From NCBI GenBank assembly GCA_018000455.1, contig JAGNJW010000006.1, forward strand, positions 1-64,000: a stretch of 64,000 nt of DNA. The letters run 5' to 3'. Both the position numbers and the translations under genes were made by a program. Every line of letters starts with the position of its first letter. Position 1 is the stretch's first letter. Below are positions 51,540 to 60,133 of this stretch, piece by piece. The notes beneath the pieces were generated by a model that was not told where the DNA came from, did not search any database, and saw nothing but the letters and a program-made list of their open reading frames with translations. The DNA is from Acidobacteriota bacterium (GTDB taxonomy: Bacteria > Acidobacteriota > Vicinamibacteria > Vicinamibacterales > UBA2999).

Positions 51540-53819
51540 GTGCGAATTCGATCGTCATGCGTGCGCCCCGCACTGAGGCGTCTGGCCGCGCTGGCTGCGT
51601 TGATCGCCGGGTTGGTCGCGGGATCGGCATCGGCGCAGCCAGCCGCCACGCCGTCGCTCGTGCGCCGCGCGGCGCCCGACGACGTGACCGTGCGGGCCTG
51701 GCGCGTCGAAGCGCCGCTCGTTATCGACGGTCGCCTCGACGAAGCCGTCTATACCCGGGTCGAGCCGCTCACCGACTTCCTCCAGCAGGAGCCGCGCGAA
51801 GGGCAGCCGGCGACCGAGAAGACCGAGGCGTGGATCCTGTTCGACGACACCAATCTCTATATCTCGGCCCGCAATTGGGACAGCCATCCGGAACGCGAAG
51901 TGGCCAACGAACTGCGCCGCGACAACGGCAATATCCTCGGCAACGAAAACTTCACCTTCGTCATCGACACCTTCCACGACAAGCGCAACGGCTATCTGTT
52001 CCAGACCAATCCGCTCGGCGCCCTGCGCGACATGACGGTGACCGACGACCAGCAGAACTCGGCGTGGAACGGCATCTGGTACGTGAAGACGCAGCGCTTC
52101 GACCAGGGCTGGACCCTCGAGGTGGCCATCCCGTTCAAGACGCTGCGCTACCGCGGCAACGGCACCCAGACCTGGGGGATCAACCTGCGGCGTCTCGTGA
52201 AGTGGAAGAACGAGTTCTCGTATCTGTCGCTCGTGCCGGCCGCCCTCGGCACGAGCGGCGTGAGCCGGATGGCCTCGGCGGCCACCGTCGAGGGCATCGA
52301 GACGCCGGCCGAGTCGAAGAACCTCGAGCTCAAGCCCTACGCTCTTGGCACCTCCACCGCGGCCCGGCGGTCGGGCGCGCTCGACCGGGACCTCGGCGTC
52401 AATGCCGGGATCGACTTCAAGTACGGCCTGACGCGCAGCCTGATCGTCGATGCCACCTATCGCACCGACTTCGCGCAGGTCGAAGAAGACCTGCAACAGG
52501 TGAACCTGACGCGCTTCAGCCTGTTCTTCCCCGAGAAGCGCGACTTCTTCATCGAGGGCCAGGGCATCTTCGACTTCGGCGGCGTGCAGGCTGGCAACAG
52601 CCCGGGTGACGTGCCACTCATGTTCTACAGCCGGCGCATCGGCCTCAGCCAGGGCCAGGCGGTGCCGGTCGTGGGCGGCGCCCGTCTCACCGGGCGGCAG
52701 GGGCCCTACAGCATCGGCTTTCTCGACATCCACACCGAGGCATCGGCCGAAGCTGCCGCCGCCGCCACCGCCTTCACGGCGCTCAGGCTGAAGCGCAACC
52801 TGCTAAGGCGCAGCAACGTCGGCGTGATGGCCACCCGGCGCGGACCCGCGGCCGTGACCACGCCGGCCTCTCGCGGCTCGGGCGAGGCCAGCTACACCTT
52901 CGGCGCCGACGCCACGCTGCTGTTCTTCAAGTCCATCAACCTCACGGGGTATGCCGCGCGCACGCGGGTGCCGGATCGCTCCGGACAGGTCGTGGAAGGC
53001 AACAGCTATCGCGGCCGCTTCGACTACACAAACGATCGCTATGGGCTGTCGGGCGAGCACATGCTCATCGATCCCGACTTCAATCCCGAGCTGGGCTTCA
53101 CGCGGCGCACCGACGTGCGGCGTACTTTCACCCAGGCGCGCTACAGCCCGCGGCCGCGGCGCAGCCGTGTCGTCCGCAAGCTGACGTGGCAGACCAGCCT
53201 CGACTACGTAACCGATGCCGATGCCAGCGCGCTGCAGACACGCGAAGCCTCGGGACTGTTCCGGGTCGACTTCCAGTCGAGCGACCAGGCGTTTGTCGAG
53301 TACTCGCGCGAGTTCGAGCGCCTGCCGGCGCGCTTCACCGTGGCGCCAGGCGTCTTCGTGCCGGCCGGCACCTACGGGTCGGAGACGACGCGCATTGGCT
53401 ACAACATGGGGCAGCAGCGCCGCATGTCAGGACGCTTCTCGCTGGCCAGGGGCACGCTCTACGGCGGCACCCGCACCGAGGCGACCTACAGCGGCCGCTG
53501 GGGCGTGCTGCCGCAGTTGTCGATCGAGCCGTCGCTCTCGCTCAACTGGGCCGACTTGCCCTACGGCTCGTTCAATGCCCGGCTGGTCAGCTCGCGGGTC
53601 ACCGTGACGCCGACCGCGCGGATGCTCATCAGCAGCCTCGTGCAGTTCAACGTGGATGCCCACACGCTGTCATCGAGCGTGCGCCTCAGGTGGGAGTACA
53701 CCGGGGGCAGCGAGCTGTTCGTGGTCTACAGCGACGGGCGCGACACCGAGGCGCGACCAGGGCAGGCGCTGCAGAACCGCACCTTGGCGCTCAAGGCGAC
53801 GCGGTTGTTCCGATTCTGA
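51540..53819 (+). CDS. DUF5916 outer-membrane protein with CBM9-like N-terminus
   Basis: This protein of about 759 residues has a signal peptide, an N-terminal CBM9-like sandwich (about 45-240, beginning APLVIDGRLDEAVY and including NENFTFVIDTFHDKRNGYLF) and a long C-terminal part (about 265-759) of amphipathic strands ending in TRLFRF, which looks like a beta-barrel. The phrase RFSLFFPEKRDFFIEGQGIFDFG marks the DUF5916 family. The family's role is not known; surface sugar binding is plausible. The start may be GTG 51540 or GTG 51561; no Shine-Dalgarno sequence is seen. Confidence 0.82.
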   Translation: MRIRSSCVRPALRRLAALAALIAGLVAGSASAQPAATPSLVRRAAPDDVTVRAWRVEAPLVIDGRLDEAVYTRVEPLTDFLQQEPREGQPATEKTEAWILFDDTNLYISARNWDSHPEREVANELRRDNGNILGNENFTFVIDTFHDKRNGYLFQTNPLGALRDMTVTDDQQNSAWNGIWYVKTQRFDQGWTLEVAIPFKTLRYRGNGTQTWGINLRRLVKWKNEFSYLSLVPAALGTSGVSRMASAATVEGIETPAESKNLELKPYALGTSTAARRSGALDRDLGVNAGIDFKYGLTRSLIVDATYRTDFAQVEEDLQQVNLTRFSLFFPEKRDFFIEGQGIFDFGGVQAGNSPGDVPLMFYSRRIGLSQGQAVPVVGGARLTGRQGPYSIGFLDIHTEASAEAAAAATAFTALRLKRNLLRRSNVGVMATRRGPAAVTTPASRGSGEASYTFGADATLLFFKSINLTGYAARTRVPDRSGQVVEGNSYRGRFDYTNDRYGLSGEHMLIDPDFNPELGFTRRTDVRRTFTQARYSPRPRRSRVVRKLTWQTSLDYVTDADASALQTREASGLFRVDFQSSDQAFVEYSREFERLPARFTVAPGVFVPAGTYGSETTRIGYNMGQQRRMSGRFSLARGTLYGGTRTEATYSGRWGVLPQLSIEPSLSLNWADLPYGSFNARLVSSRVTVTPTARMLISSLVQFNVDAHTLSSSVRLRWEYTGGSELFVVYSDGRDTEARPGQALQNRTLALKATRLFRF

Positions 53820-53874
53820 AACCGTGCCGCCGGGGCCGCCCGCCGACGTTCACGGTTCGCCCTTGGCTGCGCGG

Positions 53875-53904
53875 TTGACAGATATATGCAAGCGTCCGTA
53901 TGCT
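53875..53904 (+). promoter_or_regulatory. vapBC promoter with repeated TATGC operator-like boxes
   Basis: TTGACA (53875-53880) and TATGCT (53899-53904) are 18 nt apart. The expected transcription start is at about 53911, directly ahead of the vapB ATG at 53912. TATGC-type boxes repeat across 53884-53915, including TATGCATGC, and fit autoregulation by the VapB antitoxin. Confidence 0.7.
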
Positions 53905-53911
53905 TTTATGC

Positions 53912-54154
53912 ATGCGAACGACGCTGGATCTTGAAGACGCTGTGATCGAGCGCGCTCGGCGGCGAGCAGCCCGCGACGGTACTACCCTGACCGACGTCGT
54001 CGAGCGTGCCCTGCGGCTGTTCCTGACGCTCCCGCCCGCGACGCCAGCTCCGCTTGCGTCGCGGTGGGTCGTCGTGAAGGGCGAACGTCCACCCGCCATC
54101 GATGTCGCGGACCGCGACCGCCTCTACGATGCGCTCGGCGAGCGCCCTCTGTGA
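53912..54154 (+). CDS. vapB: VapB-like ribbon-helix-helix antitoxin
   Basis: This 80-residue protein begins with the ribbon-helix-helix pattern RTTLDLEDAVIERARRRAARDGTTLTDVVERAL, typical of VapB antitoxins that bind DNA as dimers and neutralise the partner toxin with a flexible C-terminus. No Shine-Dalgarno sequence precedes the ATG and the promoter lies directly upstream, which suggests a leaderless mRNA. An ATG at 53900 adds four residues. Its stop codon overlaps the GTG of vapC. Confidence 0.87.
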   Translation: MRTTLDLEDAVIERARRRAARDGTTLTDVVERALRLFLTLPPATPAPLASRWVVVKGERPPAIDVADRDRLYDALGERPL

Positions 54155-54585
54155 TTGCGGTCGACACGAACGTCCTCGTCTACGCCCACCGAAGCGAATA
54201 CCCCCAGCACCGGGCGGCGCTGGGGGCACTGACCGCGCTGGCTGAAGGGCAGGAACTGTGGGGCCTGCCGGCGCCGTGTCTGTCGGAGTTCCTTCGCGTC
54301 GTGACACATCCCGCGATCCTCAAGCCTCCCTCGACGATCGAGCAGGCGACCGCCGCCCTCGAAGCACTGCTGCAGTCGTCATCATTGAGGCTCCTCCTGC
54401 CGGGCGAACGGCACGCCCCGATGGTGTTCGATTTGTCGCGGAAGCACCAGCTCACCGGGAACCTGGTGTTCGACGCGCAGATCGTCGCCGTGTGCCTGGA
54501 GCATGGCGTGCGCGAGATCCTCACCAACGACAGGGACTTCCAGCGGTTCGACGAGGTCGAGGCGCGGCCGCTCGAATCAAGGTAA
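54151..54585 (+). CDS. vapC: VapC-like PIN-domain RNase toxin
   Basis: This 144-residue PIN-domain protein has the acidic residues of the VapC active site: the aspartate in VIAVDTNVLVYAHR, the glutamate in CLSEFLRVV, the aspartate in VFDAQIVAVC and the TNDRDF motif. It would cleave tRNA or other RNA when free of VapB. The GTG start forms a GTGA overlap with the vapB stop codon, so antitoxin and toxin are co-translated. Two hairpins follow. Both genes appear intact. Confidence 0.9.
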   Translation: MIAVDTNVLVYAHRSEYPQHRAALGALTALAEGQELWGLPAPCLSEFLRVVTHPAILKPPSTIEQATAALEALLQSSSLRLLLPGERHAPMVFDLSRKHQLTGNLVFDAQIVAVCLEHGVREILTNDRDFQRFDEVEARPLESR

Positions 54586-54616
54586 CGGCACCCGCCGCAC
54601 CTCGGGCTCAGGCGCC

Positions 54617-54647
54617 GGCCTCCAGCACTGCGCGGACGCTGGAGGCC
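54617..54647 (+). terminator. hairpin after vapBC
   Basis: GGCCTCCAGC (54617-54626) pairs perfectly with GCTGGAGGCC (54638-54647) over an 11-nt loop, 31 nt after the vapC stop. There is no T run, so termination here may be factor-assisted or weak. Confidence 0.5.
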
Positions 54648-54674
54648 ACTCGACCATTCAGCTTCGGAAGACGG

Positions 54675-54709
54675 CAGGAGCCCGCGCCACCGGTGGACGC
54701 GGGCTCCTG
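54675..54709 (-). terminator. hairpin after tail-fibre-like gene
   Basis: A 12-bp stem (54675-54686 with 54698-54709) encloses an 11-nt loop that can itself pair as CCACCGGTGG. It lies 28 nt after the stop codon at 54738 on the minus strand. No T run follows. Confidence 0.55.
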
Positions 54710-54737
54710 TGGGTCAATGCGATCGGCGGCCTGCCGC

Positions 54738-56738
54738 CTAGCGCTGCTGCGCGGTCGTGGCGGTAAGCGCTTTCAACATCGCTTCCAGCGCCGCGATGCG
54801 CTCGTTCAGCGCATTGATCTCGGCCTTGCTCGTCCGGTCTACGACGAAGCTCTCGAAGAAGACCGAGGCGAGCACTCGCTTGTGCTCACACCCGTCGGCT
54901 CCTCGCACCGTGTCGGTCACGGTGGCCCAGTCGACCGGTTCCGCCAGACGCGCGACGACGTGGCTCACCTCGAACGTGCCAGGATCGACCATCGCGTGCC
55001 CGGCCACCGCCGAGGAGAGGAGGTAGTCACCCGCCACGAGGTCCCGGCCGGTGTCAACGACCCACATCTCGCCGTTGCCGACCGCCTCGACGAGATGCGG
55101 ATTGACCGATTCGCTGAGATTGGCCGACGCCGCGTTCTGCCTTGCGAGATAGGCTCCCATGATGGCGGAATCGTTCGCGCGCTGGCTCTTGGCAACGCCG
55201 TACAGAAGCTCGGACGCGGGATTGTCTTCCAGCCGGCCGTTCTTGCCCGTCAGCGAGACGAGCATGCCGCGTTCGATGACTTCGTCCGTGCGGGCGAAGT
55301 GGGAACCCGTGAAAGCGTTGTACGAGACGACGCCCGCAGCGACGTCGATCGATCCGACAGTGCTTCCGTCGCGCCGGAACCGCACCAGGGTACCGTCGGC
55401 GTTGAGCTTGTCGAACGCGGCGACGCCCTGACCGCCGTTCCCGTCGGTTGCAATATTGAGGCTTCCAAAGGCGCTCGGGACAGAGGGCGGTCCGACCAGC
55501 AGTTTGGCAGATGCATTGCCAGCCCCGATTTCGACGTCGCCGTTGTTGAGGATCGTCATACGGGTGGCGCTGATTGTCGTTCCATTGGTGGTCGTGGCGA
55601 AGTTGATCTCCGTGCCGTTGGCCGTTGGCGTCCAAGCCTCCGTCGAGATGATCTGTAGGAATCCCTTCTCGGAAGTGAACGCTGTGCCGTTGTGGCCGGC
55701 ACCCTCGAAGCGAAACAGGTTCGCACCGTTGCCTGTGGCGGTGGGTGAGCTGATCGTTCCGCCATGGCGCCGGCTGATGAATGTGACGTCGCTCTGGGAG
55801 ACGCCGAAATTCTCCAGCCTCTGGACCGGCGTGATCGTGCCGGAGTTCAGGCCGATATCGCCGCTCGTCGCCACCTTGAACCTGGAAGTGCTGCCGGTCA
55901 TGAAGTTGATGGTGGCGCTCGGTGAGATGTTGTTGATGCGGTACTCGCCGGTGCTGTTGTTGTAGCCCTGGAACTGCCTGAGTGCGCCGGTGTGGTCGTA
56001 GAACAGCATGCCCGAGTAGGCGTTGGCGCCGCCACTCAGGTTCTGCACCGCCAGTCCGGTCTGCGTGCCGCCGGCGTTGGTGAATCGCGAGTGGAAGATG
56101 TCGAACGGCGTGGTCGTGTTCAGACCGATCGTGCCGCCGGCGTCGTAGAGGCTCGAGTTGATGAGGTCGACGTTGTTGAAGAACTTGCCGATGTAGTTGG
56201 CGGTGCCGTTGTTCACCTGCGGGATGGGGTCGCGATCGACGTCAGCGCCCGACGTGTCCGAGTTGTCCGTCGCCGCGTTCCGCCGTGCCGCCGGCGTCAG
56301 CAGGTAGTCGGCGGCCGGCCGGCCGCCGAGCGTCTCGGCGTTGGCGGCCGACACCGCGTAGGGTACGGCCGTGAGCAGCGTGCGCTCGGCGGCGGGGCCG
56401 CCCGGCCGCTGCACGCTCAGCCAGCGGGCCGCCCCGCCGGCGAAGAGCTCCACCGGCAGGCCGTCGGAGCTGGCACCGAGGTACACGGCGAAGGCGCCGT
56501 TGGCGTCCACGGTCAGCACCTGTGTTTCTTGCCAGAGCAGCCGGCCGCCGGTCTCCTGGTCGTAGATCGAGAACTCCACCGGCTCGGTCGTGGCGGCCTT
56601 CGCGCCGAGGACGACAGGCAGGGCGCCGTTCATGCGGATGATGCGGTCGGTCGAGGGGCCAGAGGTCTGTGCGAGGGCCGCTATCGGGCTGGCGGCCAGC
56701 GCGAGGGCGAACGTCAGGCTGAAGGCTATGGGACGCAT
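54738..56738 (-). CDS. exported tail-fibre-like repeat protein
   Basis: This 666-residue protein has a signal peptide (residues 1-23) and a short N-terminal domain (about 25-140, including AVYLGASSDGLPVELFAGGAARWL). The long middle is rich in Asn, Thr, Gly and Ser with phrases such as IGLNTTTPFDIF and GDVEIGAGNASAKLLVG, as in phage fibre and chaperone-of-endosialidase-type proteins. A region near 480-620 resembles the intramolecular processing domains of such fibres, and the C-terminus is a coiled coil (AEINALNERIAALEAMLKAL). Base composition is less GC-rich than its neighbours. It has a good AAGGAG 6 nt before the ATG. It is probably a trimeric surface fibre; the call is tentative. Confidence 0.65.
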   Translation of the reverse strand: MRPIAFSLTFALALAASPIAALAQTSGPSTDRIIRMNGALPVVLGAKAATTEPVEFSIYDQETGGRLLWQETQVLTVDANGAFAVYLGASSDGLPVELFAGGAARWLSVQRPGGPAAERTLLTAVPYAVSAANAETLGGRPAADYLLTPAARRNAATDNSDTSGADVDRDPIPQVNNGTANYIGKFFNNVDLINSSLYDAGGTIGLNTTTPFDIFHSRFTNAGGTQTGLAVQNLSGGANAYSGMLFYDHTGALRQFQGYNNSTGEYRINNISPSATINFMTGSTSRFKVATSGDIGLNSGTITPVQRLENFGVSQSDVTFISRRHGGTISSPTATGNGANLFRFEGAGHNGTAFTSEKGFLQIISTEAWTPTANGTEINFATTTNGTTISATRMTILNNGDVEIGAGNASAKLLVGPPSVPSAFGSLNIATDGNGGQGVAAFDKLNADGTLVRFRRDGSTVGSIDVAAGVVSYNAFTGSHFARTDEVIERGMLVSLTGKNGRLEDNPASELLYGVAKSQRANDSAIMGAYLARQNAASANLSESVNPHLVEAVGNGEMWVVDTGRDLVAGDYLLSSAVAGHAMVDPGTFEVSHVVARLAEPVDWATVTDTVRGADGCEHKRVLASVFFESFVVDRTSKAEINALNERIAALEAMLKALTATTAQQR

Positions 56739-56863
56739 ACGAGTCTCCTTTGGGGAAGGTGAGCACACCATACCCAAGTCTTCCCGGTGGCACCAGCGTC
56801 ATTGCCCTCTGAGTCACCTCACCATTTGACCTGTTGCTGCGATTCCTGCCACCCTCACCGGCG

Positions 56864-58855
56864 ATGACACGGTGGATGGTCGCATTGGGTTTCGCGCTCG
56901 CCGCGTCCCTTGCGGCGAGCCTGCTCGGGCAGATCGACCTGCTGCAGACGCTCGAACTGAAGACCTACGACCTACGCATGCGGGTCGTGGCGACCGGCGC
57001 GGGCGCCGCGCCGCCGATCGCGCTCGTGCTCATCGACGACCACTCCATCCGCCAGCTCGAGCCCGCCGTGGGCCGCTGGCCGTGGCCGCGCCTCCTGCAC
57101 GGCATGCTCATCGACTACCTGGCGCGTGGTCCGGCCAAGGTCGTCGTCTACGACGTGCAGTTCAGCGAGGCCGATAGAGCCAGCCGCGAGATCCTCGGTG
57201 CGCCGTGGACCGGCGCCGAGTCCGACGATGCGCTCGTCACGGCCGTGCGGCAGGCCGGCAATGTGATCGTCGCGGTCGAGGCGTCGAGCGAGGGTCTCGT
57301 CGATGCGGCCAGGAACACCCAGCCGCCGCTCGACGGCGTCGCCTCGCTCCGGCGGACGTGGCCCATTCAGGGTTTCGCCGAGCGTCGTCCGCTGCTGACG
57401 CCGCCGTTTCCGGAGCTCGCCTCGGCCGTGCGTGCCGTCGGCCACGCGCGCCTGGCCTACGACCTCGACGGTCCCGCCCGGCGCTACGTGCCGTTCGTTG
57501 AAGTGGCAGGAAAGGTGGTGCCGTCGCTGCCCGTGGCGGCGGTCGTCGCGGCCACCGGCGTGACGCCCGACCGTGTCTCGGCCACCCGCTCGATGCTGCA
57601 TCTTGGCGAGCGGAAGGTGCCATGGATCGAGCAGGTGGTGCCCGACTTCTACGGCCCGCCGCAGACGGTCTACCGGCCGCTGGTGCCCTTCCGCGGACCG
57701 ACGATGCGGGCCGATGGCACGCCGACGTTTCCGTCGTACTCGTTCCAGGATCTCGTGCTCGCCGAGCAGCAGATCCTCGATGGGCAGATTCCGCATCTCG
57801 ATCCGGCCACGTTCAAGGATCAGATCGTGGTGGTCGGCGTGAGCGCCGAGGGGCTGAAGGACACCTTCACGACGCCGTTCGGTGAGGGGCAGATGTCGGG
57901 CGCCGAGTTCCACGCCAACGTCATCGATGCGCTGCTTGGCGGCCGCAGCATCGCGCCGGCAGCGCCGTGGCAGCGGGGCGCGGCGGTGCTCGGACTGACG
58001 CTGTCGGTGGCCGCCGTGGGCGCGTTGGCGGCACCCTGGATCACGGCACTGGCGACCCTCGCGCTGGCTACGGGCTTCGTGTGGTTCGCCACCCGCGTGC
58101 TCGGGCAGGGGCTGTGGCTGCCGCTGGTCGTGCCGCTGCTGGCGCTCGGCCTGACGTTCCTGGCCGATCTGGCCTGGATGTACTTCGTCGAGGGCCGGGA
58201 GAAGCGGCGCGTCAAACGGCTCTTCTCCCGCTACGTCTCGAAGGACGTGTTTCAGCAGCTCCTCGCCAGTCCACTGGAGGCGGCGCTCGGCGGCGAGCGC
58301 CGTGAGATGACGGTGCTGTTCTCGGACATGCGCGGCTTTACGACGCTGTCGGAGAGTGGCGAAGCCGAGGATCTCGTTCGCCAGTTGAATCAGTACTTCA
58401 CGCGGATGGTCGAAGTGGTCTTCGCCCATCGCGGCACCATCGACAAGTTCGTCGGCGACATGGTGATGGCGCTCTACGGCGCCCCGCTCGATGATCCCGA
58501 CCACGCCGACCATGCCGTGCAGACCGCCCTCGCCATGGTGCGCGAGCTCGCGCAGCTGAATCGCCTGTGGGCCGTGGAGGGCCGCGCAGCGCTCGACATC
58601 GGCATCGGCATCAACACCGGCGAGATGATCGCCGGCAACATCGGCAGCGCCACGATCATGAGCTACACCGTGATCGGCGACAACGTGAACCTCGGCGCCC
58701 GTCTCGAGTCACTCAACAAGGATTTCGGTACCCGGATCCTGATCTCCGAGGCGACGCGGCGTCAACTCAAGGGTCACTACGATCTCAAGCCGCTGGGCGA
58801 CGTCACGGTCAAAGGCAAGACCAGGGCCGTGGCCGTCTTCGAGGTCCGGGCCTAG
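56864..58855 (+). CDS. CHASE2-sensor class III adenylate/guanylate cyclase
   Basis: This 663-residue protein has an N-terminal helix, an extracytoplasmic CHASE2 sensor (about residues 30-345), three membrane helices (about 375-455) and a class III cyclase domain (about 480-660). The metal aspartates occur in VLFSDMRGFTT and in DKFVGDMVMALYG, and the transition-state Asn and Arg in VNLGARLE. It makes cAMP, or possibly cGMP, in response to an extracellular signal. The ATG at 56864 starts the first helix; upstream frame adds only ten residues. Two genes downstream lies a channel with a cyclic-nucleotide-binding domain. Confidence 0.9.
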   Translation: MTRWMVALGFALAASLAASLLGQIDLLQTLELKTYDLRMRVVATGAGAAPPIALVLIDDHSIRQLEPAVGRWPWPRLLHGMLIDYLARGPAKVVVYDVQFSEADRASREILGAPWTGAESDDALVTAVRQAGNVIVAVEASSEGLVDAARNTQPPLDGVASLRRTWPIQGFAERRPLLTPPFPELASAVRAVGHARLAYDLDGPARRYVPFVEVAGKVVPSLPVAAVVAATGVTPDRVSATRSMLHLGERKVPWIEQVVPDFYGPPQTVYRPLVPFRGPTMRADGTPTFPSYSFQDLVLAEQQILDGQIPHLDPATFKDQIVVVGVSAEGLKDTFTTPFGEGQMSGAEFHANVIDALLGGRSIAPAAPWQRGAAVLGLTLSVAAVGALAAPWITALATLALATGFVWFATRVLGQGLWLPLVVPLLALGLTFLADLAWMYFVEGREKRRVKRLFSRYVSKDVFQQLLASPLEAALGGERREMTVLFSDMRGFTTLSESGEAEDLVRQLNQYFTRMVEVVFAHRGTIDKFVGDMVMALYGAPLDDPDHADHAVQTALAMVRELAQLNRLWAVEGRAALDIGIGINTGEMIAGNIGSATIMSYTVIGDNVNLGARLESLNKDFGTRILISEATRRQLKGHYDLKPLGDVTVKGKTRAVAVFEVRA

Positions 58856-59003
58856 CGCCGGCGCGACACGGCGCCCGGCCGTGAGATGAACCGACCCGTT
58901 CTCACGCTATTGTCTTGGGGCGGCCACCGTGGGTGTGCCCTCCGGAGGGGCCCGATCCGGGTAGGATTGGGGCAGTTCGCGCCACGGACGACGGAGCATC
59001 AGC

Positions 59004-60113
59004 ATGAATCGACGAGCACTCGTGACACTTACCGTAGCCGCCGCGCTGGCATTGACCCCCATGGCGTCGGCCGAGCAACTGGGCAAGCTGGGGGGGGTGC
59101 TCAAGCGCGCGAACCAGATGCGCGACATCCAGATGGACGACGCCGAAGAGGCCCAGCTCGGCGCCGAGGTCAGCCAGCGTATTCGCGCCCGCTACGGCGT
59201 GGTGCAGAATCAGGCCGTTCACAAGTACGTCTCGCTCGTCGGCACGGCGCTCGCCCAGGTCAGCAGCCGGACGGGCCTGGCCTGGAAGTTCATCGTGCTC
59301 GACACCGACGCCGTCAACGCCTTTGCGGCGCCAGGCGGCTTCGTGCACATCACCAAAGGGGCGCTCGCGAATCTGAAGGACGAGTCGGAACTGGCCGGCG
59401 TGCTCGGTCACGAGATCATCCACGTCACCGAGAAACACACCATCCGCGCCATCCAGAAGGGCAAGTTCGTGCAGATGGGCGCCGACGAGACGGTGGCCGG
59501 CAACAGTGCCTTGCTCGGCAAGCTCGCCGACAAGGCCTACGAGATCGTCGACTCGGGCTTTGGCCGCGGCGACGAGCTCGAGAGCGACGAGAAGGGCATC
59601 GTGCTCGCCAACACCGTCGGCTACGCGCCCACCGGCATGAACGGCTTCCTCAACATGCTCATGGAACGCAACAAGGCCACGGCGAGCACGTCGAAGAACG
59701 GTCTGTTCGCGTCGCACCCCGAGACCAAGGAGCGCGTGGAGAAGATGACGAAGCAGATCGCCTCGGCGAAGCTCTCGGCTACGGCCACCGTGACCGAACG
59801 CTACACCTCGACGATCACGTTCACACCCGTTGCTGTCACCGAGATTGCGAGCGTTGAAGCCGGGTCGTCGGGAGCCGCCGGCGGCACGGCGAAGCCGGCC
59901 GAGGAGCCGAAGAAGAAGGGGATTGGCGGCCTGGCCAGCGCGTTGCGCCCAGGCGGGGGCGAGAAGAAGTCCGCCCAGGTCACCGGGTCTGGTGCGGCGC
60001 GCGGCGCCGGTCAAGAATCGGCCGCCAAAGGCGGATCGAATCCGGCGCTCGTGGCCGTAACCGTGAGCGCGGCCGATGTCGCCGCCTTCAAGCTAGCCGG
60101 TGGACTCAAGTGA
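59004..60113 (+). CDS. exported M48-family metalloprotease
   Basis: This 369-residue protein (signal peptide 1-23) has the zinc motif HEIIH (about residues 134-138) and the third ligand in ELESDEKG, typical of M48 peptidases related to BepA/LoiP. After about residue 285 it has a Ala/Gly/Lys-rich, low-complexity tail. It would degrade or help assemble periplasmic and outer-membrane proteins. A GGAG lies 7 nt before the ATG. It lies between the cyclase and channel genes, so it may belong to the same transcription unit. Confidence 0.88.
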   Translation: MNRRALVTLTVAAALALTPMASAEQLGKLGGVLKRANQMRDIQMDDAEEAQLGAEVSQRIRARYGVVQNQAVHKYVSLVGTALAQVSSRTGLAWKFIVLDTDAVNAFAAPGGFVHITKGALANLKDESELAGVLGHEIIHVTEKHTIRAIQKGKFVQMGADETVAGNSALLGKLADKAYEIVDSGFGRGDELESDEKGIVLANTVGYAPTGMNGFLNMLMERNKATASTSKNGLFASHPETKERVEKMTKQIASAKLSATATVTERYTSTITFTPVAVTEIASVEAGSSGAAGGTAKPAEEPKKKGIGGLASALRPGGGEKKSAQVTGSGAARGAGQESAAKGGSNPALVAVTVSAADVAAFKLAGGLK

Positions 60114-60133
60114 TGGCGCTCCGGTTCTGACGC

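Noticed and set aside
58916..58966. Palindromic CCCTCCGGAGGGG stretch before the M48 gene as a terminator
   Set aside because: No loop or T run and the position is upstream of a gene start; too short to support a call.
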